Shown: one piece after another, positions 9,795-18,467 of the stretch
Layout: every line of letters starts with the position of its first letter
How positions within the stretch are numbered: the first letter of the stretch is position 1
Origin: Gracilaria gracilis
Lineage: Eukaryota; Rhodophyta; Florideophyceae; Gracilariales; Gracilariaceae
Reading direction: 5' to 3'
Length of the DNA: 36,676 nucleotides
NCBI GenBank assembly: GCA_030374805.1
Contig: JARGSG010000153.1
Location: 1 to 36,676 of the forward strand
Made by a program: the position numbers and the translations under genes
The notes under the pieces: generated by a model
What the model saw: the letters and a program-made list of their open reading frames with translations, nothing else
Databases searched by the model: none
Told to the model about the DNA's origin: nothing

Positions 9795-9830
9795 GGCAGA
9801 GCGCTTTCGTCTTTACGACTCTTCAGTGCC
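9795..9830 (-). ncRNA. Type I hammerhead ribozyme (minimal), unit 2
   Basis: Read on the minus strand the parts are: stem I strand GGCA, core CUGAAGA (fits CUGANGA), stem II GUC/GAC with loop GUAAA, core GAAA, stem III A-GCGC-U, then cleavage after C17 (UC|U), then stem I strand UGCC. Every invariant core base and the closing pairs G10.1-C11.1 and A15.1-U16.1 are present. Stem III is only one pair closed by a palindromic GCGC, so activity may need dimers, as known for very short stem III hammerheads. PLEs of other organisms carry hammerheads in their terminal repeats. The site lies just downstream of the predicted start of transcription and about 200 nt upstream of ORF1. Cleavage would cut tandem transcripts to unit length. 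No loop I-loop II contact could be assigned. Confidence 0.88.
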
Positions 9831-9882
9831 CGATGGTGGGATGAGGAGGAGAGAAGGAGACCGGAGGGGAGTCCGGGGCCCC

Positions 9883-9973
9883 TTATATAGCCTCCAAATA
9901 CCCTAGCACTGCTCTACTCTTCTACATTGCACGTGTATATGCACGTGTATACTGCACGTGTATAGTGCACGTG
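9883..9973 (-). promoter_or_regulatory. Putative promoter of unit 1 ORF1 (TATA box plus four E-boxes)
   Basis: On the minus strand, CTATATAA (9883-9890) is preceded by four CACGTG palindromes starting at 9930, 9942, 9955 and 9968, each within a GCACGTGTATA-like repeat of 12-13 bp. A start of transcription 25-30 bp downstream would fall near 9855, where an inverted repeat CCGGA/TCCGG lies. There is no ATG between there and the ORF1 ATG. The promoter sits in the 3' end of unit 2 and faces unit 1. CACGTG is the palindrome bound by many bHLH and bZIP factors; the actual binder is unknown. Confidence 0.7.
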
Positions 9974-10012
9974 TATCGCGTAACCTACTTACCGTTGTAC
10001 GTAACTAGACAA

Positions 10013-11908
10013 CTAATCATCCTCGTCATCGTTCCAACGATGCCTGTCAGCCGTTACAACTTGTCCGTTATGAATTTGCAACAAGTCATCGCGCTGCGTG
10101 GTGCGCGTGCCACGTTTTTGATTTTTCCAAAAATCATGCCAAAACGTGGTGTAAATTTGAATCTGACGCTTTCGGCTTATGCGAGTATTGGCCCTCTTAG
10201 CGATCCGTTTTCCTGGGCGGCCGTGCGCACCTTGCTTTAAGTCTGCAGACTTATAACAATATGGTATGGCACTGATGACATGGCGGCTGACACTGTCGCC
10301 CCGCAAGTACAGCAGGACACGTGGCCATTTCCCTCGGATTCCATGACGTGGCAATTGGCATTCCAGCCAGTTTTCCAGCTGGCGCCAATAAGCCTTCAGT
10401 TGTGGGTGGAATCGACACTTCACCAGATCTCCAAAAGGCGGGTCCTTCGGAGTGGCTCGTTCGAGGTATTTCGCCCTGTCACGGTAGCTGACATAGTCCA
10501 GCGCGGCACGTAGATACTTTCCAGTGTATCCTCGCTGTGCCAGCATCCGGAATAGCCGAGCCACCTTGGCCTTCCACGTACGTTCATCACTGGTGTTGCG
10601 GAGATATCGAATCATTTCTCCTTTGACTATACCGGTGAACGTATGCGTGGGATGGTTGGATTTGCCGTGGAGATACAGGAACTTGGAGATGGGCTTGGTG
10701 TACACCCGTATATCCACAATGTTGTGGAAGAAGAACCTCCGTCCTTTGTGTATCTCCAGGTCCAGGTAGACTGCCTTCTTGTTACTGATATCCCAAGTCA
10801 TACGCAGGTTAGAACAAGTGTTCAGCCTTTGCATGAGGTTGTCAGCAGTCTCCCTGTCCCGAGTAATTACCAGTCCATCATCAATGTAACGACGATTTAT
10901 GATAACTCCTCTGACAAATTCCTTGAAGATCCTTCGGAACTTATAGAACAAGTAAAGGTTAGCGAAGGCAGGGGCTACTGCTGTCCCTGTCGCCGTTCCA
11001 ATTACCTGCCTATGTACCCCATGTCCATCAAAAACATAGTTGTGATTCATGATGAACTGTAGCACTCGACACCAAAAGCCATTGTTAGCCATGAACACTT
11101 TGGGTAGTTCACGGACCAACACTCGAATGGCGTCCTTGATGTCGATTGTGGGGTAACACCTTTCCACGTCATATGTCAGGAAGACACAGTCCGAGGGTAG
11201 GCGTATATGTTCCAATTGCCGTACGGTCTGCCAGCTATTCACTGAAATGGCTGGTATCTTGAGCACCTCTTTGTTGAGGAGGGCACTCAATTGTCTAGAC
11301 AGACCACCTGTGATATATGAATGTGAGGCGGTGATCGGTCTAGACTTGACCGTCGGCTTGTGGATCTTCGGTAGTACATAGAAGGGGGCTGGTTCCTTGG
11401 CGCTCTCGGCATACTTCATCATTTTCTTGATGTACCGAGGCTTCTGGAAGCATATGTCAAGGATCATCTTGAGGTTACTGAGGAGCCCTTCATGGGGGAA
11501 GGAACTGACCTCAGAGAATGCACCCTCGTGAATCTCCTTATGCACCAAGTCGTCATAGAACTCGCGACTCATTAGCGTGAGCCCGAGGTTCTTATCTGCT
11601 GCTTTGACGACCCAACCCATCTTCTTGATGTACTTGATTCCTCGCATCAATGTGAGATGCAAGGAGGGAGGTCGCTCAATCCCCATACGTGTGACTTGTC
11701 TCTCAATCTTTCCTTTCACACGTATGTTGGTTGGGATGTCGACTCTCCCTGGCCCCTTTCCTAAAGCCTTGAACACTTGATCCACTGTGTCTTGAAGACA
11801 AACTTTCAGCGGTGTTCTAAGAACGAAGCCACCACCGACAGACAGTACCTTCTTGACTTCATATGGTACGTCCTTGTCGTTGATTCCAACCGGTGGGTTG
11901 TACTTCAT
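10013..11908 (-). CDS. PLE reverse transcriptase without endonuclease domain (ORF2), unit 2
   Basis: 631 aa; reverse transcriptase of the Penelope-like family, the sister group of telomerase. Motifs in order: KAADKNLG (102-109), FYVLPKIHKP (176-185), RPI (190-192), motif A YDVERCYPTI with catalytic D247, motif B GTATGTAVAPAFAN (304-317), motif C YIDD with D343/D344, YLDLEI (381-386), and the PLE-type thumb segment YTKP...YLHGKSNHPTH (403-422) followed by AQRGY (457-461). All three catalytic aspartates are present. The region after 520 has no GIY-YIG, Cys or catalytic pattern. It is basic at about 560-605 and ends in DDEDD. It should therefore depend on existing 3' ends, such as telomeres, for priming. 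The start is ATG 44 nt after the ORF1 stop, with a purine at -3; translation may be by reinitiation. The stop is TAG. Confidence 0.95.
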   Translation of the reverse strand: MKYNPPVGINDKDVPYEVKKVLSVGGGFVLRTPLKVCLQDTVDQVFKALGKGPGRVDIPTNIRVKGKIERQVTRMGIERPPSLHLTLMRGIKYIKKMGWVVKAADKNLGLTLMSREFYDDLVHKEIHEGAFSEVSSFPHEGLLSNLKMILDICFQKPRYIKKMMKYAESAKEPAPFYVLPKIHKPTVKSRPITASHSYITGGLSRQLSALLNKEVLKIPAISVNSWQTVRQLEHIRLPSDCVFLTYDVERCYPTIDIKDAIRVLVRELPKVFMANNGFWCRVLQFIMNHNYVFDGHGVHRQVIGTATGTAVAPAFANLYLFYKFRRIFKEFVRGVIINRRYIDDGLVITRDRETADNLMQRLNTCSNLRMTWDISNKKAVYLDLEIHKGRRFFFHNIVDIRVYTKPISKFLYLHGKSNHPTHTFTGIVKGEMIRYLRNTSDERTWKAKVARLFRMLAQRGYTGKYLRAALDYVSYRDRAKYLERATPKDPPFGDLVKCRFHPQLKAYWRQLENWLECQLPRHGIRGKWPRVLLYLRGDSVSRHVISAIPYCYKSADLKQGAHGRPGKRIAKRANTRISRKRQIQIYTTFWHDFWKNQKRGTRTTQRDDLLQIHNGQVVTADRHRWNDDEDD

Positions 11909-11952
11909 TTCTTGAGACTTGAAGGAATGGGGTTTCCTAGGCCGTGAACGGT

Positions 11953-12840
11953 TTAATTTTGCTTGGCGCCCCGTCCGGCGGCGCCTTGCTTCCCGTTTTT
12001 TGGCTTCGGCTTTCCTTTGGTCTTCGCTTTCCCCTGCTTACCCTTACCAGCTTTAGGTTTGGGCTTACCACCCTGGGGTTTGGGGGTCTTGGGGGGGATA
12101 TAAGAAGTCTTAAGGATTTGATATCCTTCTTAAGCGCCTGGATCTCCTTCCGCAGCCGATCGACCCCTTGCGGGGCCTCCTCTTCATCGGCCTCGGCAGC
12201 GGATCTCTTCAGGAGCCCGGCATTCTTCTTCTCATTATCCACGAAGTTACCAAAGGAGCTCTTAAGTTCGGTCTGAAGCCGGGCTTTCTCAAGTGATGTC
12301 AAGAGAAGTTCCTTATAACGTTCAAGAAGTGGAGGCATCTGCGACTTTGTCATTTGATGAACGACATTGTACGCTTCCATGAGGGATTCCTCCAACTTCT
12401 CGACGGCTTCAGCAAAAAGATCTTTCCTCTCGCCTGCTATGGACTTCAGGTCCTGTGCTCTGGCTTTGACGACGAGGTCGAGTGTCTGTGTGGCGAACGA
12501 CTCGGCTAGATCCTTGAACTTGGAGCTGAATTCATCAACCTGGGAGCTGGGCAATTGTGGCATACGAGGCACGACAATAGACTTGGGGAGTGTCTGGTTG
12601 TCTTGATGCTTCATCAGCTCATCCAGGATGATGCTTCTGCGGGCGATCTTCTCATCCATCACTTGAATCTTCTTGCGATAAGGAGCGAAGACTTGATTCA
12701 AGTGAGGCTTCACCAAGGTCGAAGAGCTCATCGTCGGTATACTCCGGCTGTTCAGCCTCGGGTGGAGTTTCTTCGACTTGTTCGATGGCTTCAACTTCTT
12801 CGACCTGTTCCTCTGGCGTCTGGCGAGTACGACGAGGCAT
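11953..12840 (-). pseudogene. ORF1, unit 2, frameshifted
   Basis: Starts correctly (MPRRTRQ at 12840). One extra C near 12714 (CACCAAGG for CACAAGG) shifts the frame after about 42 residues, and one G is missing near 12115 in a G run. Otherwise it matches the intact 295-aa protein. It carries the second-variant silent changes (for example TTG for CTA Leu near 12551). Confidence 0.88.
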
Positions 12841-12883
12841 GGGTGAAGAGAGATATGATCGGCGACGGCAACTACCCCGCGAA

Positions 12884-12899
12884 GGTTTAGGGGTTTTGG
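12884..12899 (-). other. Telomere-template-like motif, unit 3
   Basis: Identical 16-base motif to 9636-9651. Confidence 0.65.
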
Positions 12900-13046
12900 T
12901 TGAATAACTGCGTTGAGGGTGTGCAGCGTCGCGCAGAATGAAAGGGAGGGGGGGGGAGAGAGATGGCTTAAAGACTAGAGGAGTCTTCGGAAAGGGAGGG
13001 GGAAAGGGAGGGGAGGGGAGAGGGGGAAGGGAGGGAGAGAAAGGTT

Positions 13047-13082
13047 GGCAGAGCGCTTTCGTCTTTACGACTCTTCAGTGCC
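13047..13082 (-). ncRNA. Hammerhead ribozyme, unit 3
   Basis: All 36 bases identical to 9795-9830. It would cut upstream of the unit 2 ORF1 leader. Confidence 0.87.
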
Positions 13083-13134
13083 CGATGGTGGGATGAGGAG
13101 GAGAGAAGGAGACCGGAGGGGAGTCCGGGGCCCC

Positions 13135-13226
13135 TTATATAGCCTCCAAATACCCTAGCACTGCTCTACTCTTCTACATTGCACGTGTATATGCACGTGT
13201 ATATTGCACGTGTATAGTTGCACGTG
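13135..13226 (-). promoter_or_regulatory. TATA box and four E-boxes upstream of unit 2 ORF1
   Basis: CTATATAA at 13135-13142; E-boxes span 13182-13226. One extra T lies before the fourth box, so the array is one base longer. Confidence 0.68.
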
Positions 13227-13265
13227 TATCGCGTCACCTACTTACCGTTGTACGTAACTAGACAA

Positions 13266-15172
13266 CTAATCATCCTCGTCATCGTTCCAACGATGCCTGT
13301 CAGCCGTTACAACTTGTCCGTTATGAATTTGCAACAAGTCATCGCGCTGCGTGGTGCGCGTGCCACGTTTTTGATTTTTCCAAAAATCATGCCAAAACGT
13401 GGTGTAAATTTGAATCTGACGCTTTCGGCTTATGCGAGTATTGGCCCTCTTAGCGGTCCGTTTTCCTGGGCGGCCGTGCGCACCTTTAAGCTTTAAGTCT
13501 GCAGACTTATAACAATATGGTATGGCACTGATGACATGGCGGCTGACACTGTCGCCCCGCAAGTACAGCAGGACACGTGGCCATTTCCCTCGGATTCCAT
13601 GACGTGGCAATTGGGCATTCCAGCCAGTTTTCCAGCTGGCGCCAATAAGCCTTCAGTTGCGGGTGGAATCGACACTTCACCAGATCTCCAAAAGGCGGGT
13701 CCTTCGGAGTGGCTCGTTCGAGGTATTTCGCCCTGTCACGGTAGCTGACATAGTCCAGCGCGGCACGTAGATACTTTCCAGTGTATCCTCGCTGTGCCAG
13801 CATCCGGAATAGCCGAGCCACCTTGGCCTTCCACGTACGTTCATCACTGGTGTTGCGGAGATATCGAATCATTTCTCCTTTGACTATACCGGTGAACGTA
13901 TGCGTGGGATGGTTGGATTTGCCGTGGAGATACAGGAACTTGGAGATGGGCTTGGTGTACACCCGTATATCCACAATGTTGTGGAAGAAGAACCTCCGTC
14001 CTTTTGTGTATCTCCAGGTCCAGGTAGACTGCCTTCTTGTTACTGATATCCCAAGTCATACGCAGGTTAGAACAAGTGTTCAGCCTTTGCATGAGGTTGT
14101 CAGCAGTCTCCCTGTCCCGAGTAATTACCAGTCCATCATCAATGTAACGACGATTTATGATAACTCCTCTGACAAATTCCTTGAAGATCCTTCGGAACTT
14201 ATAGAACAAGTAAAGGTTAGTGAAAGCAGGGGCTACTGCTGTCCCTGTCGCTGTTCCAATTACCTGCCTATGTACCCCATGTCCATCAAAAACATAGTTG
14301 TGATTCATGATGAACTGTAGCACTCGACACCAAAAGCCATTGTTAGCCATGAACACTTTGGGTAGTTCACGGACCAACACTCGAATGGCGTCCTTGATGT
14401 CGATTGTGGGGGTAACACCCTTTCCACGTCATATGTCAGGAAGACACAGTCCGAGGGTAGGCGTATATGTTCCAATTGCCGTACGGTCTGCCAGGCTATT
14501 CACTGAAAATGGCTGGTATCTTGAGCACCTCTTTGTTGAGGAGGGCACTCAATTGTCTAGGACAGACCACCTGTGATATATGAATGTGAGGCGGTGATCG
14601 GTCTAGACTTGACCGTCGGCTTGTGGATTTTCGGTAGTACATAGAAGGGGGCTGGTTCCTTGGCGCTCTCGGCATACTTTCATCATTTTCTTGATGTACC
14701 GAGGCTTCTGGAAGCATATGTCAAGGATCATCTTGAGGTTACTGAGGAGCCCTTCATGGGGGAAGGAACTGACCTCAGAGAATGCACCCTCGTGAATCTC
14801 CTTATGCACCAAGTCGTCATAGAACTCGCGACTCATTAGCGTGAGCCCGAGGTTCTTATCTGCTGCTTTGACGACCCAACCCATCTTCTTGATGTACTTG
14901 ATTCCTCGCATCAATGTTAGATGCAAGGAGGGAGGTCGCTCAATCCCCATACGTGTGACTTGTCTCTCAATCTTTCCTTTCACACGTATGTTGGTTGGGA
15001 TGTCGACTCTCCCTGGCCCCTTTCCTAAAGCCTTGAACACTTGATCCACTGTGTCTTGAAGACAAACTTTCAGCGGTGTTCTAAGAACGAAGCCACCACC
15101 GACAGACAGTACCTTCTTGACTTCATATGGTACGTCCTTGTCGTTGATTCCAACCGGTGGGTTGTACTTCAT
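13266..15172 (-). pseudogene. ORF2 reverse transcriptase, unit 3, multiple frameshifts
   Basis: Extra single bases occur near 13615, 14003, 14410, 14421, 14493, 14507, 14560 and 14680, plus a 3-base in-frame insertion near 13490. Together they give the 11-base excess over the intact gene. One replacement (PAFTN for PAFAN in motif B) is seen; other substitutions checked are silent. The pattern of only +1 changes suggests base-calling error at least as much as pseudogene decay. Confidence 0.88.
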
Positions 15173-15219
15173 TTCTTGAGACTTGAAGGAATGGGGTTTT
15201 CCTAGGCCTGTGAACAGTT

Positions 15220-16107
15220 TTAATTTTGCTTGGCGCCCCGTCCGGCGGCGCCTTGCTTCCCGTTTTTCGGCTTCGGCTTTCCTTTGGTCTTCGCTTTCCC
15301 CTGCTTACCCTTACCAGCTTTAGGTTTGGGCTTACCACCCTGGGGTTTGGGGGTCTTGGGGGGGATATAAGAAGTCTTAAGGGATTTGATATCCTTCTTA
15401 AGCGCCTGGATCTCCTTCCGCAGCCGATCGACCCCTTGCGGGGCCTCCTCTTCATCGGCCTCGGCAGCGGATCTCTTCAGGAGCCCGGCATTCTTCTTCT
15501 CATTATCCACGAAGTTACCAAAGGAGCTCTTAAGTTCGGTCTGAAGCCGGGCTTTCTCAAGTGATGTCAAGAGAAGTTCCTTATAACGTTCAAGAAGTGG
15601 AGGCATCTGCGACTTTGTCATTTGATGAACGACATTGTACGCTTCCATGAGGGATTCCTCCAACTTCTCGACGGCTTCAGCAAAAAGATCTTTCCTCTCG
15701 CCTGCTATGGACTTCAGGTCCTGTGCTCTGGCTTTGACGACGAGGTCGAGTGTCTGTGTGGCGAACGACTCGGCTAGATCCTTGAACTTGGAGCTGAATT
15801 CATCAACCTGGGAGCTGGGCAATTGTGGCATACGAGGCACGACAATAGACTTGGGGAGTGTCTGGTTGTCTTGATGCTTCATCAGCTCATCCAGGATGAT
15901 GCTTCTGCGGGCGATCTTCTCATCCATCACTTGAATCTTCTTGCGATAAGGAGCGAAGACTTGATTCAAGTGAGGCTTCACAAGGTCGAAGAGCTCATCG
16001 TCGGTATACTCCGGCTGTTCAGCCTCGGGTGGAGTTTCTTCGACTTGTTCGATGGCTTCAACTTCTTCGACCTGTTCCTCTGGCGTCTGGCGAGTACGAC
16101 GAGGCAT
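15220..16107 (-). CDS. PLE ORF1, unit 3
   Basis: Intact 295 aa, same protein sequence as 8705-9592. It differs from the unit 4 gene at seven bases in six codons, all silent. The spacer to ORF2 carries a few extra bases (GGTTTTCC, GGCCTGTG). Confidence 0.85.
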   Translation of the reverse strand: MPRRTRQTPEEQVEEVEAIEQVEETPPEAEQPEYTDDELFDLVKPHLNQVFAPYRKKIQVMDEKIARRSIILDELMKHQDNQTLPKSIVVPRMPQLPSSQVDEFSSKFKDLAESFATQTLDLVVKARAQDLKSIAGERKDLFAEAVEKLEESLMEAYNVVHQMTKSQMPPLLERYKELLLTSLEKARLQTELKSSFGNFVDNEKKNAGLLKRSAAEADEEEAPQGVDRLRKEIQALKKDIKSLKTSYIPPKTPKPQGGKPKPKAGKGKQGKAKTKGKPKPKNGKQGAAGRGAKQN

Positions 16108-16149
16108 GGTGAAGAGAGATATGATCGGCGACGGCAACTACCCCGCGAA

Positions 16150-16165
16150 GGTTTAGGGGTTTTGG
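16150..16165 (-). other. Telomere-template-like motif, unit 4
   Basis: Identical 16-base motif, between ORF1 of unit 3 and the hammerhead of unit 4. Confidence 0.65.
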
Positions 16166-16309
16166 TTGAATAACTGCGTTGAGGGTGTGCAGCGTCGCGC
16201 AGAATGAAAGGGAGGGGGGGGAGAGAGACGGCTTAAAGACTAGAGAGTCTTCGGAAAGGGAGGGGGAAAGGGAGTGGAGGGGAGAGGGGAAGGGAGGGAG
16301 AGAAAGGTT

Positions 16310-16345
16310 GGCAGAGCGCTTTCGTCTTTACGACTCTTCAGTGCC
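16310..16345 (-). ncRNA. Hammerhead ribozyme, unit 4
   Basis: Identical core and stems; precedes unit 3 ORF1. Confidence 0.87.
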
Positions 16346-16397
16346 CGATGGTGGGATGAGGAGGAGAGAAGGAGACCGGAGGGGAGTCCGGGGCCCC

Positions 16398-16488
16398 TTA
16401 TATAGCCTCCAAATACCCTAGCACTGCTCTACTCTTCTACATTGCACGTGTATATGCACGTGTATATTGCACGTGTATGTTGCACGTG
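16398..16488 (-). promoter_or_regulatory. TATA box and four E-boxes upstream of unit 3 ORF1
   Basis: CTATATAA at 16398-16405, four CACGTG from 16445 to 16488. The linkers between boxes differ from the other units (ATATTG, ATGTTG), but all four boxes are kept. Confidence 0.7.
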
Positions 16489-16527
16489 TATCGCGTAACC
16501 TACTTACCGTTGTACGTAACTAGACAA

Positions 16528-18423
16528 CTAATCATCCTCGTCATCGTTCCAACGATGCCTGTCAGCCGTTACAACTTGTCCGTTATGAATTTGCAACAAG
16601 TCATCGCGCTGCGTGGTGCGCGTGCCACGTTTTTGATTTTTCCAAAAATCATGCCAAAACGTGGTGTAAATTTGAATCTGACGCTTTCGGCTTATGCGAG
16701 TATTGGCCCTCTTAGCGATCCGTTTTCCTGGGCGGCCGTGCGCACCTTTAAGCAAGTCTGCAGACTTATAACAATATGGTATGGCACTGATGACATGGCG
16801 GCTGACACTGTCGCCCCGCAAGTACAGCAGGACACGTGGCCATTTCCCTCGGATTCCATGACGTGGCAATTGGCATTCCAGCCAGTTTTCCAGCTGGCGC
16901 CAATAAGCCTTCAGTTGCGGGTGGAATCGACACTTCACCAGATCTCCAAAAGGCGGGTCCTTCGGAGTGGCTCGTTCGAGGTATTTCGCCCTGTCACGGT
17001 AGCTGACATAGTCCAGCGCGGCACGTAGATACTTTCCAGTGTATCCTCGCTGTGCCAGCATCCGGAATAGCCGAGCCACCTTGGCCTTCCACGTACGTTC
17101 ATCACTGGTGTTGCGGAGATATCGAATCATTTCTCCTTTGACTATACCGGTGAACGTATGCGTGGGATGGTTGGATTTGCCGTGGAGATACAGGAACTTG
17201 GAGATGGGCTTGGTGTACACCCGTATATCCACAATGTTGTGGAAGAAGAACCTCCGTCCTTTGTGTATCTCCAGGTCCAGGTAGACTGCCTTCTTGTTAC
17301 TGATATCCCAAGTCATACGCAGGTTAGAACAAGTGTTCAGCCTTTGCATGAGGTTGTCAGCAGTCTCCCTGTCCCGAGTAATTACCAGTCCATCATCAAT
17401 GTAACGACGATTTATGATAACTCCTCTGACAAATTCCTTGAAGATCCTTCGGAACTTATAGAACAAGTAAAGGTTAGCGAAAGCAGGGGCTACTGCTGTC
17501 CCTGTCGCTGTTCCAATTACCTGCCTATGTACCCCATGTCCATCAAAAACATAGTTGTGATTCATGATGAACTGTAGCACTCGACACCAAAAGCCATTGT
17601 TAGCCATGAACACTTTGGGTAGTTCACGGACCAACACTCGAATGGCGTCCTTGATGTCGATTGTGGGGTAACACCTTTCCACGTCATATGTCAGGAAGAC
17701 ACAGTCCGAGGGTAGGCGTATATGTTCCAATTGCCGTACGGTCTGCCAGCTATTCACTGAAATGGCTGGTATCTTGAGCACCTCTTTGTTGAGGAGGGCA
17801 CTCAATTGTCTAGACAGACCACCTGTGATATATGAATGTGAGGCGGTGATCGGTCTAGACTTGACCGTCGGCTTGTGGATCTTCGGTAGTACATAGAAGG
17901 GGGCTGGTTCCTTGGCGCTCTCGGCATACTTCATCATTTTCTTGATGTACCGAGGCTTCTGGAAGCATATGTCAAGGATCATCTTGAGGTTACTGAGGAG
18001 CCCTTCATGGGGGAAGGAACTGACCTCAGAGAATGCACCCTCGTGAATCTCCTTATGCACCAAGTCGTCATAGAACTCGCGACTCATTAGCGTGAGCCCG
18101 AGGTTCTTATCTGCTGCTTTGACGACCCAACCCATCTTCTTGATGTACTTGATTCCTCGCATCAATGTGAGATGCAAGGAGGGAGGTCGCTCAATCCCCA
18201 TACGTGTGACTTGTCTCTCAATCTTTCCTTTCACACGTATGTTGGTTGGGATGTCGACTCTCCCTGGCCCCTTTCCTAAAGCCTTGAACACTTGATCCAC
18301 TGTGTCTTGAAGACAAACTTTCAGCGGTGTTCTAAGAACGAAGCCACCACCGACAGACAGTACCTTCTTGACTTCATATGGTACGTCCTTGTCGTTGATT
18401 CCAACCGGTGGGTTGTACTTCAT
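16528..18423 (-). CDS. PLE reverse transcriptase (ORF2), unit 4
   Basis: Intact 631 aa. It differs from the other intact copies at residues 558-559: SADLLKG instead of SADLKQG, through a different 3-base deletion in a CTTAAAG microrepeat. All catalytic residues are retained. Confidence 0.95.
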   Translation of the reverse strand: MKYNPPVGINDKDVPYEVKKVLSVGGGFVLRTPLKVCLQDTVDQVFKALGKGPGRVDIPTNIRVKGKIERQVTRMGIERPPSLHLTLMRGIKYIKKMGWVVKAADKNLGLTLMSREFYDDLVHKEIHEGAFSEVSSFPHEGLLSNLKMILDICFQKPRYIKKMMKYAESAKEPAPFYVLPKIHKPTVKSRPITASHSYITGGLSRQLSALLNKEVLKIPAISVNSWQTVRQLEHIRLPSDCVFLTYDVERCYPTIDIKDAIRVLVRELPKVFMANNGFWCRVLQFIMNHNYVFDGHGVHRQVIGTATGTAVAPAFANLYLFYKFRRIFKEFVRGVIINRRYIDDGLVITRDRETADNLMQRLNTCSNLRMTWDISNKKAVYLDLEIHKGRRFFFHNIVDIRVYTKPISKFLYLHGKSNHPTHTFTGIVKGEMIRYLRNTSDERTWKAKVARLFRMLAQRGYTGKYLRAALDYVSYRDRAKYLERATPKDPPFGDLVKCRFHPQLKAYWRQLENWLECQLPRHGIRGKWPRVLLYLRGDSVSRHVISAIPYCYKSADLLKGAHGRPGKRIAKRANTRISRKRQIQIYTTFWHDFWKNQKRGTRTTQRDDLLQIHNGQVVTADRHRWNDDEDD

Positions 18424-18467
18424 TTCTTGAGACTTGAAGGAATGGGGTTTCCTAGGCCGTGAACGGT

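Larger units (their letters stand above)
9636..12883 (-). mobile_element. PLE unit 2
   Basis: 3,248 bp. ORF2 is intact; ORF1 is broken by two single-base indels. From about 12.1-12.2 kb rightward its bases switch to the second sequence variant, which continues through units 3 and 4. Confidence 0.93.
12884..16149 (-). mobile_element. PLE unit 3
   Basis: 3,266 bp. ORF2 carries eight single-base insertions, all short-run expansions; ORF1 is intact. It belongs throughout to the second sequence variant, including ATTGCACGTG rather than ACTGCACGTG in the third E-box repeat. Confidence 0.92.

Noticed and set aside
9664..9906. Plus-strand frame of 72-80 aa rich in Arg/Glu/Gly in the leader
   Set aside because: It is a translation of the purine tract and the reverse of the hammerhead region; its start is lost in some units.
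10271..10277. CTGATGA on the plus strand, hammerhead-like
   Set aside because: No GAAA, stem II or stem III partners at usable distances, and it lies within ORF2.
10013..10340. GIY-YIG endonuclease at the ORF2 C-terminus
   Set aside because: No GIY or YIG pair and no conserved Arg/Glu/Asn pattern were found in residues 520-631.
10280..11062. Plus-strand open frames of 70-180 aa opposite ORF2, repeated in every unit
   Set aside because: They are the antisense of a gene with clear reverse transcriptase motifs; they have no motifs of their own and repeat only because the unit repeats.
10013..11908. LINE, LTR, group II intron or retron reverse transcriptase
   Set aside because: LPKIHK, the motif B sequence GTATGTAVAPAFAN and the YLH..S.HP.H thumb signature are those of Penelope-like enzymes; no protease, RNase H, integrase, AP endonuclease or maturase part is present.
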